DNA of 64,000 nt, taken from assembly GCA_963933195.1 (NCBI GenBank), contig CAWVUS010000001.1, positions 1-64,000 of the forward strand, in the 5' to 3' direction. Under the pieces are notes generated by a model that was not told the origin of the DNA, did no database searches, and saw only the letters and a list, made by a program, of their open reading frames with translations. Positions within the stretch are counted from its first letter, which is position 1, and every line of letters begins with the position of its first letter. Of the stretch, positions 1-8,750 are shown in pieces. This DNA is from UBA8437 sp963933195 (GTDB lineage: Bacteria; Planctomycetota; Planctomycetia; Planctomycetales; Planctomycetaceae). The translations under genes and the position numbers were made by a program.

Positions 1-1
1 T

Positions 2-88
2 TCCTATCAACCTCCCCCACAATCCGATGAGCCCCAACCGGCCAGTAACCCTGCGGCCAATCCTCCAGACGACGAAGTCCCGTTCTAA
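2..88 (+). CDS. ssb: Single-stranded DNA-binding protein, C-terminal tail (partial, 5' end outside window)
   Basis: The frame open from the first bases reads a Pro/Gln/Asn-rich linker and ends in DDEVPF followed by TAA. An intrinsically disordered linker closed by an acidic tip of the form DDxxPF is the hallmark of bacterial SSB; the tip docks partner proteins of replication and repair. Only 28 residues are visible and the OB-fold lies outside the window. The position directly upstream of rplI and dnaB supports the call, since ssb, rplI and dnaB commonly cluster with rpsF in bacteria. What lies upstream of ssb cannot be seen. Confidence 0.85.
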   Translation, partial: SYQPPPQSDEPQPASNPAANPPDDEVPF

Positions 89-92
89 ACAT

Positions 93-176
93 GTCGGTCA
101 CCGGGTTGACCGGCCGACAGAGACCAATAACTTCTGACCGCTGATCAACATTCCAGAATCCGGAGCACCGCTCCGG
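93..176 (+). promoter_or_regulatory. Two hairpins in the ssb-rplI spacer
   Basis: Between the ssb stop and the rplI start are two inverted repeats. The first (93-118) pairs GTCGGTCA with a matching arm that carries a small bulge. The second (160-176) is a perfect 7-bp stem, CCGGAGC and GCTCCGG with an ACC loop, ending 8 bases before the rplI ATG. No Shine-Dalgarno sequence follows it, and the only GGAG lies inside the stem. A role in translational control of rplI is an inference. Confidence 0.4.
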
Positions 177-184
177 CCAAACTC

Positions 185-706
185 ATGAGTCGCAAAAGCC
201 CCTCGCCACATGTTTCCGGAAGCACCAATTCCTCGGTTGAGTTGTTGCTAGCCGAACAGGTCCCTTCACTCGGTCTTCCCGGAGACCTCGTGAAAGTTAA
301 GCCAGGGTTTGCTCGCAATTACCTGATTCCACAGGGTTTGGCGACGGTCGCCACCGAAGAGAATCGGCAGGCGGTCGAGAAACACCGGGCCCGATTGCTG
401 GAACTCCAGGCAACAGCGGCCAAGGAATTGCAGGGGTATGCCGATCAGCTCGCCGCCCACAGCGTGACGATCGAGGCCAATGCCAACGAGGAAGGCCAGC
501 TTTACGGGTCGGTTAACCAAACTGATATCAGCCGGTCCCTGGTCGAGGCAGGATATGAGATTACTGCCGAGCAGGTGATTCTCACCGGTGTGCTCAAGGA
601 ACTGGGCATGTACACCGTCGGCGTGCGGCTGAACGAGCAAATCGAGGCTGAGATGAAGGTGTGGGTGGTTCCGTCGGCCGAAGAATTGGCCGAGGGCGAA
701 GAATAG
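185..706 (+). CDS. rplI: 50S ribosomal protein L9
   Basis: Ribosomal protein bL9, which binds 23S rRNA at the base of the L1 stalk with an elongated two-domain shape. The N-terminal domain signature is clear at about residues 17-52 (VELLLAEQVPSLG, then GDLVKVKPGFARNYLIPQG). It is followed by a long helix and the C-terminal domain (LYGSVNQTDI, ending KVWVVPSAE). The 173-residue length is somewhat above the usual 148-150 because of about 15 extra N-terminal residues before the first beta strand. ATG 185 is the only reasonable start, as no ATG or GTG lies nearer the conserved start. It has no clear ribosome binding site and is preceded by a hairpin. It sits between ssb and dnaB; rpsR, often found here, is not present. 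Confidence 0.95.
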   Translation: MSRKSPSPHVSGSTNSSVELLLAEQVPSLGLPGDLVKVKPGFARNYLIPQGLATVATEENRQAVEKHRARLLELQATAAKELQGYADQLAAHSVTIEANANEEGQLYGSVNQTDISRSLVEAGYEITAEQVILTGVLKELGMYTVGVRLNEQIEAEMKVWVVPSAEELAEGEE

Positions 707-769
707 TCACCGGAATGCGGCGACACGTTCGCCGGCGAGTCGGGCCGGAGGTTCATGGAGGGACGGGCG

Positions 770-2161
770 ATGGCTGTCGCGGCAACCACCTCCGGGTTCG
801 ATCGGCTTCCCCCACAAAACCTCGAGGCTGAGCGCGGTGTTCTGGGCAGCGTGCTGCTGATGAACGAGGTGCTCGACGAAGTCGTCGAGGTGCTTGCGGC
901 GGATCACTTCTACACCGACGGCCACCGCAAGATCTTTTCGGCCATCCGCCGACTCTACGACAACGGCACCCAGGCCATCGACCCACTGACCCTCGCCGAG
1001 GAACTCGACCGCCACAGTCAACTCGACGACATCGGTGGCGCCAGTTATCTCGAACAGGTTCTCGAGAGTGTTCCACATGCGGCCCACGCCCGTTATTACG
1101 CCGGCATCGTCCGCGAGAAATGGGTCCAGCGGCAGTTGATCTTTGCCTGCAACGAGATCCTGTCCGAGTGCTACGACGGTTCCAATGACCCGGACGACGT
1201 ACTCTCTGCGGCCGAACAACGCATCTTCCGGATCCTCGACGACCAGGGTGAGCCCCGCAAGATCGAGATCAAGGACATTCTGCTTGACGCCTTCGATCGC
1301 ATCAACGAGCGGATGGAGAACGATGAGGTCATCAGCGGGATCCCGACCGGATTCCCCGATCTCGACCAACGGCTCAACGGATTGCAACCCTCCGAACTCG
1401 TCGTACTCGCCGCTCGCCCCAGTATGGGTAAGACCGCGCTGGTGTGTAACCTCGCCGAGGGCGTCGCGATGGAAGCCGGGCTGGGTGTATTACTGTTCAG
1501 TCTCGAGCAGTCAAACCTCGAACTCGCCGAACGACTGCTGTGCATCCGGTCGCAGGTCAACAGTCACCGACTGAGATCCGGCACACTTGATGACGACGAA
1601 CGCAAACTCCTGGTCCACGCCTCAGCCGAACTCTCCGAAGCCCCGTTATTCCTCGACGACCAACCCGGACGGACAATCGCGCAAATCACGGCCGTCGCCA
1701 GACGACTTCAACGCCGAAATGGTGTTCGAGTTGTCATCATCGATTACCTGCAGCTCATCGAACCCGAGGACAAGTCGTCACCGCGGGAACAGCAGATCGC
1801 CCTGATCACTCGCCGTCTCAAGGCACTCGCCAAGGAACTCAGTGTTCCGGTCATCGCGCTCGCGCAGCTCAACCGGGGCGTGGAACACCGTGAAGACAAG
1901 CGACCGCGACTGAGTGACCTGCGTGAGAGTGGGGCGATCGAGCAAGACGCCGACGTCGTGATGTTCCTGCACCGACCCGAACACTACAACCCCGAAGATC
2001 GTCCCGGCGAAGCCGACGTGATCATAGCCAAGAACCGAAATGGCCCCACCGACAGCGTCACATTGACCTGGATCAAGGAATCGATGAGGTTCACTAATTT
2101 CAGTAGTCTCGACGAACCTGATGGCGGCTATTTCGCCGACTCGGCCGACGACAGCTTTTGA
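770..2161 (+). CDS. dnaB: Replicative DNA helicase DnaB
   Basis: Hexameric replicative helicase that unwinds DNA at the fork with ATP. The N-terminal DnaB_N domain begins at PPQNLEAERGVLGSVL. The C-terminal RecA-like domain has Walker A RPSMGKTA at about residue 216 and Walker B VVIIDYLQLI at about residue 325. The late motif LRESGAIEQDADVVMFLHR is also intact. There is no intein in the P-loop, where many DnaB inteins insert. I chose ATG 770 because GGAGGG lies 7 bases upstream; the in-frame ATG at 755 is also possible but its GGAGG is only 3 bases away. About 463 residues is normal for the family. It is downstream of ssb and rplI. Confidence 0.96.
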   Translation: MAVAATTSGFDRLPPQNLEAERGVLGSVLLMNEVLDEVVEVLAADHFYTDGHRKIFSAIRRLYDNGTQAIDPLTLAEELDRHSQLDDIGGASYLEQVLESVPHAAHARYYAGIVREKWVQRQLIFACNEILSECYDGSNDPDDVLSAAEQRIFRILDDQGEPRKIEIKDILLDAFDRINERMENDEVISGIPTGFPDLDQRLNGLQPSELVVLAARPSMGKTALVCNLAEGVAMEAGLGVLLFSLEQSNLELAERLLCIRSQVNSHRLRSGTLDDDERKLLVHASAELSEAPLFLDDQPGRTIAQITAVARRLQRRNGVRVVIIDYLQLIEPEDKSSPREQQIALITRRLKALAKELSVPVIALAQLNRGVEHREDKRPRLSDLRESGAIEQDADVVMFLHRPEHYNPEDRPGEADVIIAKNRNGPTDSVTLTWIKESMRFTNFSSLDEPDGGYFADSADDSF

Positions 2162-2231
2162 TTCCACCTCCGATCATCACGGGAGAATCCGACTTCGGGC
2201 ACTCCAAGTCAAAACCCAAACGGTTTTCACT

Positions 2232-2261
2232 TTGACGACGGGTGGTAATGCTCCGTATGAT
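2232..2261 (+). promoter_or_regulatory. Candidate sigma-70-type promoter upstream of the PPC-domain gene
   Basis: TTGACG (2232-2237) and TATGAT (2256-2261) are separated by 18 bases, close to the housekeeping consensus. It lies in the roughly 300-base spacer between dnaB and the secreted PPC protein and implies a leader of about 190 bases. The rest of the spacer holds nothing else I can support; an AGGAGGT near 2297 is not followed by a start codon at a useful distance. Confidence 0.45.
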
Positions 2262-2460
2262 GTTTGGATAAGTGAAACCTTATCGGTTGGGAAAACTAGG
2301 AGGTCCCGACCTACCCTGCCCCGCTCTTCCCACCAAATTCGCTTCGGTCTTCCAAGACCGGCTTCGCCCCCCCCAAGACACTCCTGACCACAACAGTTCA
2401 GACACAGATCAATCAACGATACTTCTGCTCGATCGACAGACAGACGGAGCCCTGATCCCA

Positions 2461-4773
2461 ATGATGATTTCCCCCAGACGCCCCGGATTCTGGACCCTCA
2501 CTCGCCCTCTTCAAACCGCAATTGTGCTGTTGATGGCGAGTACTGCTGCTGCCCAAGCCCCGCCAACGATTTCCACCACTCGTCCGCTGGCTGTCCGTCC
2601 AGGACAAGCCGTCGACATGACGATCCAGGGAGCCAACCTGGTTGGAGTCAGTGATGTCTGGACCAGTTTCCCATCGACCAAGGCCCTGGTCGGTGACACC
2701 AAGAACAAGGCCCAGTGCATCTACAAGCTCACCGTGCCCGGCGATGCAGCGGTTGGAATTCATGCCCTCCGGATCGCCGGTCCTGGCGGATTGTCACCGC
2801 TGAAGCTGGTTCTGATCGACGACATTCCCACCACCGCGCAAGCTGGTGACAATTTCTCGAGAGACAAGGCCCAGGCCCTGACCCTCCCGGCAGCCGTCGA
2901 CGGCACGACCGACGCGTTGAAGGTTCGTGTCTACAAGTTCTCCGCCGACAAGGGTCAAACCGTTTCCGCTGAAGTTGTGGCCAAGCGGATCGGATCGGCG
3001 CTGGACCCCCTGCTGCGAATCCTGGATGCCAACGGCCGCGAATTGGCCTACAGCGATGACGCCGCCGGACTCAACGGCGACAGCCGACTGCATCACACGT
3101 TTACTGCCAAGGGCGATTACTTCGTTGAAGTCCGAGACATCAAGTGGACCGGTGGTGGTGGACACCATTACCGTCTTCGCATCGGCGACTTTCCCGATGT
3201 CACCGCGGCCTATCCGCTGGGTGTCAAGCGAGGCGGCTCGGCAACGGTCTCGTTCTCCGGTGCACACACCGACGGAGTGGAACCGGTCAAGCTGCAATTG
3301 CCGGCTGACTCGCCACTGGAATGGTTGACCATCGGTGCCAAGCGGGCCGGCGGCAAGAGCAGTGGCCTGGTGACCCTCGCCGTGAGCAATTCCGACGAGG
3401 TCATCGAGACCGAGCCCAACGACAGCCGTGACAAGGCCACGCGAGTGCCACTGGGGTCAAATCTCAACGGACAATTCAACAAGGCTGGCGACGTCGACCA
3501 CTTTGTCATCTCGGCCAAGAAGGGCCAGAAATTCACCTTCACCGGCATCACACGTCGAGTGGGATCTCCGGCGGCGGTCTACCTGAGACTGCTCAACGCC
3601 GAGGGCGGCAAGGTGGCCGAGGTGCTGGACCTGGGCATCAACGACAGCGTGATCAGTTACACGTTTCCCGCCGACGGGGATTTCTATGTTGCCGTGCAGG
3701 ACCGGGACCGCCGAGGCGGTGGCGGATTTGCCTACCGTGTCTCGGTCGATGAAGCCCAGGTCGGCTTCAAATTGACCGCCACAGCAGCCCATCTCAACAT
3801 CGCCGTCGGTGGCACAGCGGCGGTCACCGTCAATGCCGCCCGGAGTGGATACAACGGCCCAATTGCCATCGCGGCCATGGGACTCCCCGCGGGCATCACC
3901 AGCACACCAACCGTCATCGGTGCCGGTCGTACCAATGCCGTGTTGACTCTGACGGCCGATGACAAAGCTCCCAAGGGGAAAATTGTTCCGATCCGAGTGG
4001 CCGGAACCGCCAAGATCGGCGACACCGAGACCCGGGCTGATGCCAACGTCGAAACCACGCTCAAGGGGATCTTCGGTGGGCTGCCCTGGCCTCCCTCGAC
4101 GCTGTCCCAGGAGGTCGCCGTGGCAGTGGGGCCCCCGGCAGTGTTCTCACTGCGGACCTCGCCGCAGGCCATCGTCTTTGGACGCGACCTGACGGCAAAG
4201 GTCAAGGTCACGGTGGTCCGTCACAAGGACTACAAGGAAGCGATCACACTCGTCCTCCAGCCTGCCAAGAACGGGCTTCCCGGTGGGATCTCCGCAGCAT
4301 TGAAGCCCATCCCCGCTGGCAAAAACGAGATCGAGATCACCTTCACCGGGAACAACAAAGCCCCCCTGGGTGACTTCACCGCCAACCTCAACGCCCAGTT
4401 GAAAAAAGGCAAGACCACTGTGACCCAGCCGATTCCCTCTATCGGACTCGCGCTGAAAACTCCGATGACACTCACCGCCCAGGCCGCCGGACCAAAACTC
4501 GCTCGAGGCGGTCAATTGAAGCTGAAAGTGTCTGTCACGAGGAATCCGTCACTGGCGGCGGCGGTGGCCCTGACAGTGGCCAATCTCCCCAAGGGAGTCA
4601 CCGCAACGGCCGCAACCATCGCGGCAGACAAAACTGAGGTTGAAATTACACTCACTGCAGCACAAGATGCCCAGCAGGGAGCAGTCAAGAACCTATTGGT
4701 CAAGGGCACAGCCACCGTCGGAAAGGTCAAACACACCACCGACGCCCCGGCCGTGGCCCTGACTGTTGAGTAA
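2461..4773 (+). CDS. Secreted protein with bacterial pre-peptidase C-terminal (PPC) domains
   Basis: An exported protein of about 770 residues built from beta-sandwich repeats. From ATG 2461 it starts with a basic, Pro-rich stretch, then a hydrophobic core and an AAAQA-type signal peptidase site. Two PPC-like blocks are visible: DKAQALTLPAAVDGTTDA...YKFSADKGQTVSAEV and NDSRDKATRVPLGSNLNGQFN...DHFVISAKKGQKF. Each is followed by a YFVEVRD- or FYVAVQD-type strand. The C-terminal third is Ig-like repeats rich in Ala, Thr and Val. An upstream in-frame start at 2272 would add a long Pro-rich stretch before the signal peptide and is unlikely. Such proteins are common in planctomycetes next to PSCyt/DUF1549 genes, as here. 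The precise role is unknown; binding of polymer or cell surface is a guess. Confidence 0.8.
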   Translation: MMISPRRPGFWTLTRPLQTAIVLLMASTAAAQAPPTISTTRPLAVRPGQAVDMTIQGANLVGVSDVWTSFPSTKALVGDTKNKAQCIYKLTVPGDAAVGIHALRIAGPGGLSPLKLVLIDDIPTTAQAGDNFSRDKAQALTLPAAVDGTTDALKVRVYKFSADKGQTVSAEVVAKRIGSALDPLLRILDANGRELAYSDDAAGLNGDSRLHHTFTAKGDYFVEVRDIKWTGGGGHHYRLRIGDFPDVTAAYPLGVKRGGSATVSFSGAHTDGVEPVKLQLPADSPLEWLTIGAKRAGGKSSGLVTLAVSNSDEVIETEPNDSRDKATRVPLGSNLNGQFNKAGDVDHFVISAKKGQKFTFTGITRRVGSPAAVYLRLLNAEGGKVAEVLDLGINDSVISYTFPADGDFYVAVQDRDRRGGGGFAYRVSVDEAQVGFKLTATAAHLNIAVGGTAAVTVNAARSGYNGPIAIAAMGLPAGITSTPTVIGAGRTNAVLTLTADDKAPKGKIVPIRVAGTAKIGDTETRADANVETTLKGIFGGLPWPPSTLSQEVAVAVGPPAVFSLRTSPQAIVFGRDLTAKVKVTVVRHKDYKEAITLVLQPAKNGLPGGISAALKPIPAGKNEIEITFTGNNKAPLGDFTANLNAQLKKGKTTVTQPIPSIGLALKTPMTLTAQAAGPKLARGGQLKLKVSVTRNPSLAAAVALTVANLPKGVTATAATIAADKTEVEITLTAAQDAQQGAVKNLLVKGTATVGKVKHTTDAPAVALTVE

Positions 4774-4848
4774 CCACAAGGAACCAAACCCCACCTTACC
4801 TGTCCCTCCTGGACATCACGCGGGTCCCGGGACACCAAGTTATCCCAT

Positions 4849-4870
4849 CATCGGAATCAACGTTCCGATG
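4849..4870. repeat. Perfect inverted repeat between the two secreted-protein genes
   Basis: CATCGGAA and TTCCGATG form an 8-bp perfect dyad around a 6-base loop, 48 bases before the next start codon. A weaker GGTTC/GAACC pair follows at once. It could be an operator or a weak hairpin ending the upstream transcript; no U-run follows, so a simple terminator is unlikely. Confidence 0.35.
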
Positions 4871-4917
4871 GTTCACATTCACGGAACCAAATTGTTCCAC
4901 GACGGAGACCATCTGTC

Positions 4918-7368
4918 ATGCGGCACTTGTTGACAGCCACTATCGTGAGCCTCCTTGGCCTCGGAATCACCTCGACCATTCAGGCCGAGGAAGCACTCGT
5001 GACGATCGGAAAGCCGGCGGGACTGACTCTCGAACCGGCTACGATCCAACTTGTTGGCAAACGAGCCCGCCAGCAACTCATCGTCACGGCCAAGTACGCT
5101 TCCGGAGAACTTCGGGACCTGACCAGCGTGGCCACCGTCACTTCGTCCAACCCGAAAGTGGTCAAGGTCGAAAAGGGAAAAGTCATCCCCGTCGGTGATG
5201 GTACCGCCGAATTGACAGCAACCATCGGAGGACAAAAGGCCGCTGCCAAGATCACCGTCAAGAACTTTGGTGGAGCCCATCCGTTCAGTTTCCAGAACGA
5301 AATGCTCGCCGCTCTTTCCAAGGGTGGCTGCAACGCCGGAGCCTGCCACGGTTCACCCTCGGGCAAGGCCGGCTTCCGGCTCTCACTGAGGGCCTTCGAT
5401 CCCCCCCTGGACATTCTGACACTGCGACACGAGTACTTCGGACGACGAACCAATGCCATGGATCCCGCCGACAGTCTCGTCGTGAAAAAAGCGATCATGG
5501 AAGTCGCCCATGGCGGCGGAAAACGCGTTCGCAAGGGCGATCCGGTCTACCAGACATTCGTCGGCTGGATCGGTGAAGGGCTGCGACTCGACGCCGAGGG
5601 AACGCCCACGCTGCAAAAAACCGAACTGCTTCCCAAGAAACGGATCCTGCGACCGGCCAGCAACCTTCAACAACTCGTCCTGCTGGGCCACTTCAGTGAC
5701 GGAAGCATCCGGGACCTCACGCCACTGGCCGTGTTCACGTCCTCAAACGAATCGGTCGGTACCGTCAGCGCCAATGGCCTGGTGGAAAAAACCGGCCGTG
5801 GCGAAACCGCCGTCCTGGCCCGCTACCTGGACAAGATGACAACCAGTCATGTCACTTTCCTGGAAGACGTCGACGGCTTTGCCTGGAACAACCCCAAGCC
5901 GAACAACTTCGTCGACGAGAGAGTTTTTGAAAAACTCCAACAACTTCAGATCCTGCCCAGTGAATTGTGCACCGACGAGGAATTCCTGAGACGGGCCTTC
6001 ATCGACACCACGGGACGATTGCCCCGCGTCGAAGAGGTCCAGGCGTTTCTCGGTGACAAGAGTGCTCAAAAGCGAGCCAAGCTCGTCGAACGACTGCTCG
6101 ACCAGGACGACTTCGCGGAATTGTGGGCCCTCCGCTGGGCGGACATTCTGCGATCCAACAGTAAGAAAATCAAAGTCCAGGGTGTCCACAAGTTCTACCG
6201 CTGGATCTACGACAGCATCCGTAACGACAAGCCGCTGGACCAGTTCACCCGTGAATTGATCACCGCCAGTGGTAGCGTCTACGAGAACCCGGCCGCCAAT
6301 TACTGGCGGGCAAGTCGGGACCCCAACGACGCTGTCGAAACCACCGCGCAATTGTTCCTGGGCATTCGCATCCAGTGTGCCAAGTGCCACAACCATCCGT
6401 TTGAACGGTGGACCCAGGACAACTACTACGGTATCGCCGCAGCCTTCACCCGAATTGGGCGGACCAAAGGCGCCCGGCCCGATGACGAAGTGATCTTTCC
6501 AGCCAGTTCCGGTGAAATCAAACAGCCACGAACCGGCAAGACGATGAAGGTTCACCTGCTGCTCACCGGAGACGTGGATGTCCCGGATGACCAGGACCGA
6601 CGGACCGTTTTTGCCAACTGGCTGACCAGTGCCAGCAATCCGTTCTTCGCCAAGGCGTCGGTCAACCGGATCTGGGGTCACCTGATGGGACGCGGAATCG
6701 TCGAACCTGTCGACGACTTCCGGGATTCAAACCCTCCCTCCAACGGCAAGTTGCTCGACGAATTGGCCGCCCAGTTCGCCAAGAACAACTTCAGTCGCAA
6801 GTGGGCCATCCGGACCATCATGAACAGCCGGATCTACCAGCTGAGTTCGCGTAAGAACAAGTTCAACTCCGACGACGAGATTTACAACTCACACGCCACG
6901 ACCCGACTGCTCAGCGCCGAGCAACTGCTCGACGCCATCTGCCAGGTCACCGACGTGCCGGAGACGTTCAAGGGAGTCCCGGCCGGAACCCGTGCCGTGG
7001 CCCTGCCCGAGCCGCCCAGTGATCACTACTTCCTGAAGATCTTTGGGCAGCCGCAAAGGGAAATGGCCTGTGCCTGTGAACGTTCCAACGAGTCCAACCT
7101 CTCTCAGGCCCTGCAGATGATCAACGGTCCGGTCGTCCACAACAAGCTGAGAGCCGACAACGGACGGATCGCCAAGATGATCGCTGAAAAGAAGACCGAC
7201 GAGGTGATCATCGCATCGCTGTACATGGCGGCACTGGCTCGCAAGCCTGCAACGGCAGAAATGACTGCCGCCAAGAAACACATCGCCAACAGCAAGGATC
7301 GGAGACTGGCCCTGGAAGATGTCGGCTGGGCCGTGCTGAATTCCAAGGAATTCCTGTTCCAGCACTAG
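4918..7368 (+). CDS. Planctomycete cytochrome domain protein (Big-like, PSCyt1, PSCyt2/DUF1549, PSD1/DUF1553)
   Basis: An exported 816-residue protein of a family largely confined to Planctomycetes and relatives. A signal peptide covers residues 1-24. An Ig/Big-2-like domain (about 30-115) is followed by a PSCyt1-type motif GGCNAGACHG with Cys138, Cys143 and His144. This is CX4CH rather than CXXCH. A second Big-like domain lies at about 240-318. DUF1549 follows (about 330-530) with a canonical CAKCHNHPFERW motif (Cys487, Cys490, His491). DUF1553 ends the protein (VNRIWGHLMGRGIVEP...NSRIYQLSS). The family is usually encoded beside a DUF1501 gene, which is absent here. A role in periplasmic electron transfer or polymer breakdown has been proposed but not settled. 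Confidence 0.9.
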   Translation: MRHLLTATIVSLLGLGITSTIQAEEALVTIGKPAGLTLEPATIQLVGKRARQQLIVTAKYASGELRDLTSVATVTSSNPKVVKVEKGKVIPVGDGTAELTATIGGQKAAAKITVKNFGGAHPFSFQNEMLAALSKGGCNAGACHGSPSGKAGFRLSLRAFDPPLDILTLRHEYFGRRTNAMDPADSLVVKKAIMEVAHGGGKRVRKGDPVYQTFVGWIGEGLRLDAEGTPTLQKTELLPKKRILRPASNLQQLVLLGHFSDGSIRDLTPLAVFTSSNESVGTVSANGLVEKTGRGETAVLARYLDKMTTSHVTFLEDVDGFAWNNPKPNNFVDERVFEKLQQLQILPSELCTDEEFLRRAFIDTTGRLPRVEEVQAFLGDKSAQKRAKLVERLLDQDDFAELWALRWADILRSNSKKIKVQGVHKFYRWIYDSIRNDKPLDQFTRELITASGSVYENPAANYWRASRDPNDAVETTAQLFLGIRIQCAKCHNHPFERWTQDNYYGIAAAFTRIGRTKGARPDDEVIFPASSGEIKQPRTGKTMKVHLLLTGDVDVPDDQDRRTVFANWLTSASNPFFAKASVNRIWGHLMGRGIVEPVDDFRDSNPPSNGKLLDELAAQFAKNNFSRKWAIRTIMNSRIYQLSSRKNKFNSDDEIYNSHATTRLLSAEQLLDAICQVTDVPETFKGVPAGTRAVALPEPPSDHYFLKIFGQPQREMACACERSNESNLSQALQMINGPVVHNKLRADNGRIAKMIAEKKTDEVIIASLYMAALARKPATAEMTAAKKHIANSKDRRLALEDVGWAVLNSKEFLFQH

Positions 7369-7415
7369 GCCAGGAACCAAGACCCGGTGCGGGCCAACGC
7401 ACACGGATCAACGAG

Positions 7416-7455
7416 AAAAGGGCCAGGCTCGGTCACACCGTGCCTGGCCCTTTTT
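7416..7455. terminator. Strong bidirectional intrinsic terminator
   Basis: GGGCCAGGC (7420-7428) pairs with GCCTGGCCC (7442-7450), extended inward by CGGT/ACCG around a CAC loop. It is flanked by AAAA on the left and TTTTTC on the right, so each strand yields a GC stem followed by a U-run. It lies between the convergent cytochrome-domain gene and argJ. Confidence 0.9.
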
Positions 7456-7525
7456 CTTGCCTCTCTCATCACACCCACCAGGACAACTGCTCCTGGACGA
7501 CCACAACGATTCACCCGGATCGTTT

Positions 7526-8743
7526 TCAGGTCGTGTACTCGGAATTCAGCCGAACGTACTCGGTGGTGAGGTCACAGGTCCAGAATCTCGTCGAATACGG
7601 CCCAAACGGGAAACTCAAGTCAATCTCGACCTGGGGGGCATCACGCATCGACCTCGAGAGCTGCGTCTCGTCGTAATCAACAGGAACCCCTTTCTCGAAT
7701 ATCCTTGTTCCATTGATCGACAACGTGATGTCGTTCTCGACCAATTCGACCCCGGTACGACCGCAGCAACTCACAATACGACCCCAGTTGGGGTCGTTCC
7801 CGGTGATCGCCGTTTTGACCAGTGCGTCATCGGCAATCGTCCTCGCTATCAGTTCCGCTTCGCCCCGAGTTCGCATTCCGTTGACATCGATCTGTACCAG
7901 GTGATCAGCCCCCTCGGCGTCAGCAACGATCGCCCTCGCCAGGTCCTGGCAGACGCGGGTCACTGCGGCCGTCACCGTATCCAGGTCCGCCTCCCCCACG
8001 TTGCCTCCCTCTCCTCCACCGGCCAGCAAAAGCACAGAATCACTGGTGCTGGTGTGCCCCTCCACACTGATGCTGTTGAAACTGGCATCGACGGCCTGTC
8101 TCAGCACGCTGTCGGCCTGGCCGGTGGTCAACGGGACATCGGTCATCACCACGGCAAGCATCGTCGCCATGTTCGGTCCTATCATGGCCGCCCCCTTGGC
8201 GGCACCGCTGACACGGTACGAACCACCCGACAACTGCACTTCGTGGACCGACTGCTTGGCCACCGTATCGGTGGTCATCATCGCCCGTGCTGCCGTGTGA
8301 AATGCTCCTGGAGAATCGTCCAGCATCTCAACCACACGTGGAATCCCCGAGACGATCGTTTCGATCGGCAGGTAATGCCCGATCACTCCCGTGGAACAGA
8401 CCAGCACGGCTTCCGGGTCACACCCCAATTGCTCGGCAACCACGGCGGTCATCAGCTTCGCGTCTTCAATGCCGCGGGAACCGGTGCAGGCATTGGCATT
8501 GCCGGAATTGACAACGACCGCGCGAACGCCCTCACCGGGAACTCGTTCACGCGACACTTTCACCGGGGCCCCACAGACCCTGTTCTGAGTAAAGACCCCG
8601 GCAGCCGTCACCGGACCATCGGCGGCGAAGACTGCGAGGTCGAGTGTGTCGGGATCGTCCTTGATGCCGCACGCCACCCCCGCAGTACGAAATCCGGCTG
8701 GCAGAAGGGCAGGACTCGAATCATCGTGCAAACTGTCACTCAT
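7526..8743 (-). CDS. argJ: Glutamate N-acetyltransferase / amino-acid acetyltransferase ArgJ
   Basis: Bifunctional arginine-biosynthesis enzyme that moves the acetyl group from N-acetylornithine to glutamate, and may also use acetyl-CoA. The protein starts with the family pattern PAGFRTAGVACGIK. It carries the self-cleavage motif MATML, in which Thr194 becomes the N-terminal nucleophile of the beta chain. Other family blocks are VVVNSGNANACTG, CSTGVIG, GNDPNWGRI and the C-terminal Y. The 405-residue length is typical. It starts 7 bases after the argC stop, so the two form an operon. A terminator lies just beyond its 3' end. Confidence 0.96.
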   Translation of the reverse strand: MSDSLHDDSSPALLPAGFRTAGVACGIKDDPDTLDLAVFAADGPVTAAGVFTQNRVCGAPVKVSRERVPGEGVRAVVVNSGNANACTGSRGIEDAKLMTAVVAEQLGCDPEAVLVCSTGVIGHYLPIETIVSGIPRVVEMLDDSPGAFHTAARAMMTTDTVAKQSVHEVQLSGGSYRVSGAAKGAAMIGPNMATMLAVVMTDVPLTTGQADSVLRQAVDASFNSISVEGHTSTSDSVLLLAGGGEGGNVGEADLDTVTAAVTRVCQDLARAIVADAEGADHLVQIDVNGMRTRGEAELIARTIADDALVKTAITGNDPNWGRIVSCCGRTGVELVENDITLSINGTRIFEKGVPVDYDETQLSRSMRDAPQVEIDLSFPFGPYSTRFWTCDLTTEYVRLNSEYTT

Positions 8744-8750
8744 CCGGTTT

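Noticed and set aside
2272..2460. N-terminal extension of the PPC protein
   Set aside because: It would place about 63 polar and Pro-rich residues ahead of a good signal peptide; the start at 2461 is far more likely.
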